Source: JANQMY01 sp965227095
GTDB taxonomy: Bacteria; Pseudomonadota; Alphaproteobacteria; JANQMY01
Reading direction: 5' to 3'
Length of the DNA: 64,000 bases
Assembly (NCBI GenBank): GCA_965227095.1
Contig: CBDDFL010000001.1
Coordinates: forward strand, 1,612,001 to 1,676,000
Both the position numbers and the translations under genes were made by a program. Under the pieces are notes generated by a model. That model had not been told where the DNA came from. It made no database searches and was given only the letters and a program-made list of their open reading frames with translations. Position 1 is the stretch's first letter, and each line of letters starts with the position of its first letter. Positions 58,960-64,000 of the stretch are shown one piece after another.

Positions 58960-59844
58960 CTAGGGTGACTCATCTCCATACGGAATGATCTTGCGGTGCT
59001 GTACAAGCTCGCCATAGGGTGCGTCGGTTCCGGCCGGTAAAGTGGCGAGCCATAAGACATCGTCCGCCGCCTGTTCCGGAGTTTGCACCTCTTGCCCTTT
59101 GAAGACGGTATCCATGAAATCCCGTGTGGCGTCGGTGAGCGTCACACCCGGACAGGCCGCATTGATGAGCGCGCCGCTTGGAAGCACTTTTGTCTGTTTT
59201 GCGCGCCGGGCAAATGCGCGGGTGACGGCCACTTGGCCGACTTTAGAAGGGATATTTACCCATTCGGGCCAACCCTCTGCGTCGGCACGGTCCGCTTCAA
59301 CTGCTTCAACATAGCCGTCCATTACCCGGTTGATGGCCGCTGGGTCGGCTTGGGTGGTGTCGAAGCGATCACGCAGATGGACCGGTAAACTGTCGAGAAT
59401 GCCAAAGCCGCTGGCAACGATGATCAGCCGCCCATTATCGTTCAGCACGGGAAGGAAACTCTCGAGCACCCGCAACGTGCCGTGATTGTTTGCCTCAATC
59501 ATCGGGCGGGCATCGTCGCGCGCCGGCACATTGGCGCGTGCCACATAAGCGCCATTCTGCACCACCAGGTCCACCCCGCCGTGCAACTCTTTGAGTGTTT
59601 TGGCGGTGCGTGCAGCGGCCATCGGATCGGCCAGATCGAACACCAGGGGATGAACCTCCACATTTTCGGCAGAGAGCGCCATTGCAACGCGTGCGGCATC
59701 TTCGGCGCTCCGCCCGGTGAGGTAGACGCGCCCTTCGCCGCACCACTGTTGTGCCAGAGCTTTGGCCAATGCGCGGCCAATGCCACGGGTGGCGCCTAAG
59801 ATCACACCGATTTTCGGACGCTGGGTAGCGGGGGGAGAGGTCAT
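58960..59844 (-). CDS. SDR-like protein lacking the catalytic tyrosine
   Basis: 294 residues, related to carbonyl-reductase-type SDRs. The cofactor motif GATRGIGR is at 17-24, QNGA at 96-99, and the Ser block VASGFG at 143-148. At the YxxxK site the sequence reads NIPSK (197-201): Lys201 is kept but the Tyr is Asn. Activity as a normal dehydrogenase is therefore doubtful. It diverges from a TetR gene, with a shared operator region between them. Confidence 0.85.
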   Translation of the reverse strand: MTSPPATQRPKIGVILGATRGIGRALAKALAQQWCGEGRVYLTGRSAEDAARVAMALSAENVEVHPLVFDLADPMAAARTAKTLKELHGGVDLVVQNGAYVARANVPARDDARPMIEANNHGTLRVLESFLPVLNDNGRLIIVASGFGILDSLPVHLRDRFDTTQADPAAINRVMDGYVEAVEADRADAEGWPEWVNIPSKVGQVAVTRAFARRAKQTKVLPSGALINAACPGVTLTDATRDFMDTVFKGQEVQTPEQAADDVLWLATLPAGTDAPYGELVQHRKIIPYGDESP

Positions 59845-59866
59845 GGGGCTTCTCCTCTATAAATAC

Positions 59867-59898
59867 GAGACAGTGTGTCTCATATATATAACGAGACA
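59867..59898. promoter_or_regulatory. TetR operator between SDR and TetR genes
   Basis: GAGACA-GTG-TGTCTC (59867-59881) is a perfect palindrome, and a third GAGACA half-site is at 59893-59898; TATATATA lies between. It is placed to control both divergent genes. Confidence 0.65.
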
Positions 59899-59939
59899 CG
59901 ATGCCTTACAAGTGGTAGAGTTCGAAAAAAGGCCCGCCC

Positions 59940-60542
59940 ATGGACACACGCCCCCATAACCCGCCAAAACTTGGCCGCCCCCGCAGCGATACCGCCCGCG
60001 CCGCCATCCTGGCAGCGGCGATGAAGATGCTGAAGTCTCAGCCGCTGGACCAGGTGACCATCAAGGCGATCGCGGCCCTGGCTGGCGTTGGACGGCAGAC
60101 GGTTTATCGCTGGTGGCCGCGCCGGGGTGACATCATCCTTGAAGCCGTCCAAGAGATTGGGCGCACGGAAATCCCATTGCCAGAAACCGGCAGTTTCAAC
60201 GAAGACCTTACGCAATTTCTGTCAGAAACCTTTCAGTGGGCGGACAAATTATCGGATGCTTTGGTGTTGTTGATCGTGGATGCACAATCGGACCGGGAAT
60301 TTGCGGCTAAGCTGCGCACAGAATTCATTGACCGCCGGCGTGCGGTGTTGGCAGCGATGATCGAGCGGGGGAAGCGTGACGGGCAGGTGTCCCCCTCCAC
60401 CGACACGGAGCTGGTGTTGGATCTCGTCTATGGACCGCTTTGGTACCGATTGCTCAATCGTCACGCGCCGCTGGACCGATCCTTTGCCGCACAGCTTTCA
60501 TGCTTCATCGGCGATGCTTTGGGCACGAATGTGTCCGATTGA
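59940..60542 (+). CDS. TetR family transcriptional regulator
   Basis: 200 residues. The helix-turn-helix is at about 15-65 (RSDTARAAILAAAMKMLKSQPLDQVTIKAIAALAGVGRQTVYRWWPRRGDII); the C-terminal TetR_C ligand domain follows. It diverges from the SDR-like gene and likely represses it. Its 3' end overlaps the converging DUF5360 gene by 45 bases. Confidence 0.93.
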   Translation: MDTRPHNPPKLGRPRSDTARAAILAAAMKMLKSQPLDQVTIKAIAALAGVGRQTVYRWWPRRGDIILEAVQEIGRTEIPLPETGSFNEDLTQFLSETFQWADKLSDALVLLIVDAQSDREFAAKLRTEFIDRRRAVLAAMIERGKRDGQVSPSTDTELVLDLVYGPLWYRLLNRHAPLDRSFAAQLSCFIGDALGTNVSD

Positions 60543-60944
60543 CCGGGCATCTGCGAACAAGGCCGGCAGGAAGAACATCGGCCAGACCAGCAGGACCAGG
60601 TTGGAAATATACCAGGCCGGAAAAAATTCACCCATCAAGGTCCAATACGCGACCGCCATGCCACCCGCTGTCATGGTGAGAATGAGAGAGACAATCGCCA
60701 GCACCCGCCAAACGGGGTCACCGCGGTGCGCCGCCCGCACCGCCGTCAAACCGGCAACGGCAAAGGCGATGTCCAAGGGGAAGAACGACCAATTCCACGC
60801 GGACACGCGCGGGTCGTCATAATCCGCATACATCATGTCTCTGGGGATGTTAATGACGCCCAATTCCAGCAAGGCGGCCAGGGCCCAATACATCAGGAAG
60901 GCGATGTCGGTGGTGGTAAGACAAAACTTGAGAATTCGAGACAC
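60498..60944 (-). CDS. DUF5360 (YvaD-like) membrane protein
   Basis: 148 residues with four membrane segments. TDIAFLMYWALAALLELGVI, YDDPRVSAWNWSFFPLDIAFAVAGL and the later WPMFFLPAL resemble the Bacillus YvaD/DUF5360 family; function unknown. GTG start with AAGGA six bases upstream. It diverges from the PhyH gene across a palindrome array and overlaps the end of the TetR gene at 59940. Confidence 0.78.
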   Translation of the reverse strand: MSRILKFCLTTTDIAFLMYWALAALLELGVINIPRDMMYADYDDPRVSAWNWSFFPLDIAFAVAGLTAVRAAHRGDPVWRVLAIVSLILTMTAGGMAVAYWTLMGEFFPAWYISNLVLLVWPMFFLPALFADARSIGHIRAQSIADEA

Positions 60945-60965
60945 GAAGAATCCTTTTGCGAATGC

Positions 60966-60993
60966 GTAACAGATGTTATATAACATATGTTAT
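60966..60993. promoter_or_regulatory. Overlapping palindrome array (TetR-type operator)
   Basis: Alternating half-sites TAACA and ATGTTAT make overlapping palindromes: ATGTTATATAACAT (60973-60986) and ATAACATATGTTAT (60980-60993), plus TAACA-GA-TGTTA (60967-60978). It separates the divergent DUF5360 and PhyH genes and may bind the TetR protein at 61887. Confidence 0.65.
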
Positions 60994-61017
60994 AAGATCG
61001 ATAAGAGGAAGCCCGCA

Positions 61018-61881
61018 GTGTCTAAAACGCAAAAAGCCGAAAAATTACCCGAATTTACAAGGCCTTACGATTGGCGCGCCATTGACGCGGCGGTGCGCGA
61101 TGTGGGGGGTGTGATCCTCAAATCCTTCATGGCGCCTGAGGACGTGGACGCGCTGAACGCGGATTTTGACCGCTACCTTCAGGCAAACGGCGACAGGGCA
61201 GCCGCCAATTCCGGGTCTGATCTTTACAATGATTTTCTCGGTCACAAGACATTGCGGTTGCATGGGCTTGTGGAAAAAGTCCCATCCACACGGCCCCTGA
61301 TCGGCAGCGAGGAGTTGATCGGCTGGGCGGAACGCATGATGGCGCCGGTGTCCAGCTCGGTGCAGCTCAGTGCCGGGGAAATGATTCAAATCCAACCGGG
61401 CGAACCCGCTCAACTTCCTCACCGGGACTCGGATTCCTGGAGCCAGGTCCCGTTGGGGGAAGCACCGATCGTGGTCAACGCAATCATTGCTCTGGATGCG
61501 ACAACGGAACAAAACGGTGCCACCCACGTGGCGCCGGGAAGTTGGGCATGGGACGCCGACCGATCAGCCGACCCTCAAGAATTCTCGCGGGCGGTGATGG
61601 CTGCGGGAGATGCGGTTCTCTTCAGGGGCGATACCATTCACGGCGGCGGCGCTAATGACAGCCGCAACAGGCGCCGCGTGCTTTCGGTTTCATACTGTGC
61701 GGGTTGGCTGCGTCCCGTTGAAAACAATTTTCTGAATGTATCTCCCGAAATCGTCCGTGAGCTGCCGAAACGGCTGCAAGACGTGTTGGGATATGCGGCC
61801 TATGACGGTATTGCTCAAGGGGGCGGCATGGTTGGCCTATACGAGGGGGGAGATCCCCATCGTGCATTGATGGACCACTGA
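61018..61881 (+). CDS. Phytanoyl-CoA dioxygenase (PhyH) family protein
   Basis: 287 residues, non-haem iron 2-oxoglutarate oxygenase. The iron ligands are HxD in LPHRDSDSW near 135-137 and the distal His in GDTIHGGGAN near 208, with the 2-oxoglutarate Arg in NRRRVLSVSY. Bacterial members hydroxylate lipids, ectoine or other small molecules; the substrate is unknown. GTG start with GAGG nine bases upstream. The TetR gene begins five bases after its stop, so the pair is one operon. A decayed paralogue is at 53218. Confidence 0.92.
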   Translation: MSKTQKAEKLPEFTRPYDWRAIDAAVRDVGGVILKSFMAPEDVDALNADFDRYLQANGDRAAANSGSDLYNDFLGHKTLRLHGLVEKVPSTRPLIGSEELIGWAERMMAPVSSSVQLSAGEMIQIQPGEPAQLPHRDSDSWSQVPLGEAPIVVNAIIALDATTEQNGATHVAPGSWAWDADRSADPQEFSRAVMAAGDAVLFRGDTIHGGGANDSRNRRRVLSVSYCAGWLRPVENNFLNVSPEIVRELPKRLQDVLGYAAYDGIAQGGGMVGLYEGGDPHRALMDH

Positions 61882-61886
61882 CGTCC

Positions 61887-62477
61887 ATGCCGAAAGAAGT
61901 CGATATCGACGAAAAGCGGTCGGAATTTATCGGCGCCAGCATTGAGGTCATCGCCGGTGAAGGTCTTGCCGCCGCCACCATGCGCCGGGTTGCCCAAACA
62001 GCCGGGTGTACGACCGGGGCGCTGACCCATTATTTCGCCAATCGCCATGACCTGCTTGTTGAAACGCTGCGTGCCGTGCACCATGCCGCCGGCGCGCGCA
62101 TGGAACACGCGGCCGCGACAATCGAAGACCCCTACGAGCGGTTGAGGGGCGTGTTGCTGGAAGCCCTGCCATTGGACGAAACACGGCTGCGCGAATGGCG
62201 GGTCTGGCTCGCCTTTTGGAGCGCTTCCATGGACGATCCCACCCTCACCGCTGAAAATGACCGGCGTTATTCCCAATGGCGCCGCGCGCTGCGCGATTTG
62301 CTCACCCCCCTGGTGTCCAAAGAAAATCTTGAGGCAGAAACGGATGCACTCGTGGCCATGATCGATGGGCTGGGCATTGGCGTTGCCCGCCAATTTGGTT
62401 CTTCCTCCGTGCTGCGCAAGGCCCAACAAACGTGCGCATCGTCGATCGAGCGCTATGCGAAAGGTTTGCAGTTCTAA
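61887..62477 (+). CDS. TetR family transcriptional regulator (BetI-like)
   Basis: 196 residues. The helix-turn-helix is at about 10-58 (KRSEFIGASIEVIAGEGLAAATMRRVAQTAGCTTGALTHYFANRHDLL), and the C-terminal domain follows the BetI/TetR_C_6 pattern (VWLAFWSASMDDPTL). It has no ribosome site of its own and follows the PhyH stop by five bases, suggesting translational coupling and autoregulation through the palindrome array upstream of PhyH. Confidence 0.92.
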   Translation: MPKEVDIDEKRSEFIGASIEVIAGEGLAAATMRRVAQTAGCTTGALTHYFANRHDLLVETLRAVHHAAGARMEHAAATIEDPYERLRGVLLEALPLDETRLREWRVWLAFWSASMDDPTLTAENDRRYSQWRRALRDLLTPLVSKENLEAETDALVAMIDGLGIGVARQFGSSSVLRKAQQTCASSIERYAKGLQF

Positions 62478-62492
62478 AAAAGCAAATCCTTT

Positions 62493-62516
62493 AGAATGCT
62501 AAATAATTAGCATTCT
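62493..62516. promoter_or_regulatory. Perfect 10-base-arm palindrome upstream of the hydroxylase-like gene
   Basis: AGAATGCTAA-ATAA-TTAGCATTCT, 60 bases before the start of the sterol-desaturase-like gene and 16 bases after the TetR stop. No T-run follows, so an operator is more likely than a terminator. Confidence 0.65.
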
Positions 62517-62575
62517 GGGCGCGGGGCGAAGGCTATCTCAGGGTCACGAGAAGATGACCGGCGAGGGAGAGCCCC

Positions 62576-63457
62576 ATGAAAACCGAACAATGGATCATAT
62601 TGGCGATATTTGGATGCTTCGTCTTATTGGAAATCGCGCGCACCCATTTCTTCAACAAAAAGGGGCAAACAAAGGACGATGCCGTCGTTGAACTGATCAG
62701 CGGATCGACCCTGGCCTTGATCACCCAGCCCTTCATTTTGTTCGCTGCCGGATATTTGGCGATGACAATTGCTCCCAAAGCCGAAGGGGCGCTGGCGGCT
62801 TGGCCTTTCGTGGCTCAATTCGCGCTGTTGCTGGTGTTCGATGATATGACCCAGTATTGGTGGCACCGTCTGTCCCATACGGTTCCGTGGCTCTACAAGC
62901 TGCACCGCCCGCATCACAATGCGGCCTATTTATCCGTACGCGTGGTGTATCGGAACAACGTGTTCTACTATTTGATGATGCCTGGTCTGTGGCTGTCCGG
63001 CGTGCTGATTTTCTTAGGGCTGGGCTGGACCTATGCGGTCTATCTGGTCATCAAGATGACCGTTATCATTGGCGCCCACTCAGATGTGCGCTGGGATGCA
63101 CCGCTTTACAAAATCAAATGGCTGTCACCGGTGATGTGGGTTGTGGAACGCACCATCTCCACACCCGCGACGCACGGGGCCCATCATGGCAAACATGCGG
63201 AGGATGGGGTTACGAATTATAAGGGGAATTTCGGAAACCTATTGTTCTTCTGGGACGTTTTGTTTGGCACGGCAAAAATCACCCGCCAATATCCTCAAAA
63301 AATGGGGGTGGAGAACTTACCGGAAACCAGCATTGGCGAACAGCTTCTGTGGCCATTGATCCGTGTAAAGACGGGGGCGGAAAAGGAAGCCCAACCCGCA
63401 ACGGTACCGGCGCACCCCATCGCGGCGGCCAGTCAGGAATTGACGAAGTTGGCATAA
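62576..63457 (+). CDS. Sterol desaturase/fatty acid hydroxylase family membrane protein
   Basis: 293 residues, about five membrane segments. The di-iron histidine boxes are WWHRLSH, KLHRPHHN and ATHGAHHGKH. It resembles the fatty-acid-hydroxylase superfamily and is a distant relative of the gene at 30250. Substrate unknown. It lies downstream of the PhyH-TetR pair but behind its own palindrome. Confidence 0.9.
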   Translation: MKTEQWIILAIFGCFVLLEIARTHFFNKKGQTKDDAVVELISGSTLALITQPFILFAAGYLAMTIAPKAEGALAAWPFVAQFALLLVFDDMTQYWWHRLSHTVPWLYKLHRPHHNAAYLSVRVVYRNNVFYYLMMPGLWLSGVLIFLGLGWTYAVYLVIKMTVIIGAHSDVRWDAPLYKIKWLSPVMWVVERTISTPATHGAHHGKHAEDGVTNYKGNFGNLLFFWDVLFGTAKITRQYPQKMGVENLPETSIGEQLLWPLIRVKTGAEKEAQPATVPAHPIAAASQELTKLA

Positions 63458-63516
63458 GGACCGCTCTTTGATATGGTCTTCCCTTCCGACGGATAACGAC
63501 CGGTGGGGAAGACGGC

Positions 63517-63990
63517 ATGAAGAAAACCGTCCTGTTACTTTCCATGATTACCCTGGGGGCATGCGATCCATCCGCAAGGCAGGCGGAAATGGCGCCGGGA
63601 CCATCCGAAATGGCCCCGGTAGACATAGAGGATGCACCAGCACCCCAACAAAGTGAGTGTGCGGTAATCGAGAGCCGCAATTGGCAGGCTTGGGTTAATG
63701 CCATGCCGGGGCCGGACGCGACGCCGACATTACACGTGACCGGCGAAATCGTATTGCCGACGCCCGGCTATACCATTGAATGGCAGCTCGGCGCGCTCGA
63801 CCGTATGCTGCCGCCGGGCCAGCGCCTCTCATTCACGACAATCGCGCCAGAAGGTATGGTGACGCAAGTGCTCACCACTGTTGAAGTGGCCTATGCCGGG
63901 GAAACCGCCATTACCGATTACCGGGAAGTGATGGTCAGTTGCGGGGACAAAGTGCTTGCCACCATCTCCGATGTGGTCATTGCGCAATAA
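63517..63990 (+). CDS. Lipoprotein of unknown function
   Basis: 157 residues. MKKTVLLLSMITLGAC is a lipoprotein signal with lipobox LGAC. A Pro/Glu-rich stretch to about residue 45 is followed by a beta-rich domain (AVIESRNWQAWVNAMPGPD, LHVTGEIVLPTPGYTIEWQLG) with two cysteines. I do not recognise the family. It follows the hydroxylase-like gene by 59 bases and could share its transcript. Confidence 0.8.
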   Translation: MKKTVLLLSMITLGACDPSARQAEMAPGPSEMAPVDIEDAPAPQQSECAVIESRNWQAWVNAMPGPDATPTLHVTGEIVLPTPGYTIEWQLGALDRMLPPGQRLSFTTIAPEGMVTQVLTTVEVAYAGETAITDYREVMVSCGDKVLATISDVVIAQ

Positions 63991-64000
63991 CAGATAAACC

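Noticed and set aside
58017..59060. Open frame of 347 codons on the minus strand across the lysK end and the TPR gene
   Set aside because: Both plus-strand genes are clear; the antisense translation is low in normal protein features.
1..64000. CRISPR arrays, prophage, insertion sequences or rRNA
   Set aside because: No regularly spaced repeats, transposase, integrase, phage structural genes or rRNA sequence were seen on either strand.

Overview
This 64 kb window reads as an ordinary stretch of chromosome from a moderately GC-rich alphaproteobacterium, probably an aerobic heterotroph with a taste for lipids and xenobiotics. The assignment rests on a SAM-II riboswitch in front of metZ, a class I lysyl-tRNA synthetase, the double-length Dcd-type deaminase next to metZ, and a prkA-yeaH-spoVR operon. 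I cannot fix the genus. No phage, insertion sequence, CRISPR array or rRNA was seen; the only RNA gene found is one tRNA-Gly(CCC).

Layout. 1-8.3 kb: housekeeping genes (argE partial, trkH, folE, apaG, metZ, dcd), then an SDR and a radical SAM protein. 8.5-17 kb: small-molecule metabolism (D-aminoacylase-like amidohydrolase, MFS permease with a TIM-barrel protein, LLM flavin/F420 oxidoreductase, VOC protein, carboxymuconolactone decarboxylase-like protein, Rieske oxygenase). 17.3-20.5 kb: tRNA-Gly, a LysR regulator and three small exported proteins ending with YceI. 20.5-29 kb: aldo-keto reductase, the prkA-yeaH-spoVR operon and a divergent exported vWA/peptidoglycan-binding protein. 29-34.4 kb: a leftward set (Baeyer-Villiger monooxygenase, MDR dehydrogenase, TerB-like, sterol-desaturase-like, SixA). 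34.5-41 kb: PPOX and Ddn-type proteins, GPH transporter, a 32-residue membrane peptide behind an FNR-like box, DUF389, cyclase and arylamine N-acetyltransferase. 41-46.8 kb: PIN protein coupled to a DinG-like helicase, then a LuxR protein fused to a degenerate alpha/beta hydrolase. 47-54.5 kb: CmcJ/NvfI-type oxidoreductase, TetR, LysR, a Ddn-GST fusion, enoyl-CoA hydratase, a phytanoyl-CoA dioxygenase remnant, DUF2892 and cytidine deaminase. 54.7-64 kb: oleate hydratase, LysRS with a TPR protein, then two TetR-controlled neighbourhoods with an SDR, DUF5360, phytanoyl-CoA dioxygenase and a second sterol-desaturase-like protein.

Many genes are single catabolic enzymes separated by short divergent regions that carry palindromes fitting TetR, LysR or FNR proteins, so the window looks like many small regulatory units rather than one long pathway. 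Several enzymes (BVMO, Rieske oxygenase, oleate hydratase, enoyl-CoA hydratase, PhyH, hydroxylase-like membrane proteins) would fit oxidation of hydrophobic substrates; that is inference.

The most distinctive items are the LuxR regulator with an apparently dead hydrolase domain (44.9-46.6 kb), the fusion of a deazaflavin-type nitroreductase domain to a glutathione S-transferase (50.7-52.3 kb), the FNR-box-driven 32-residue membrane peptide (37.1 kb), the PIN gene overlapping a DinG-like helicase (41.5 kb), and two unexplained inverted-repeat structures (31.6 kb and 46.6 kb). I did not find a clear multi-gene defence or biosynthetic system that is wholly new.
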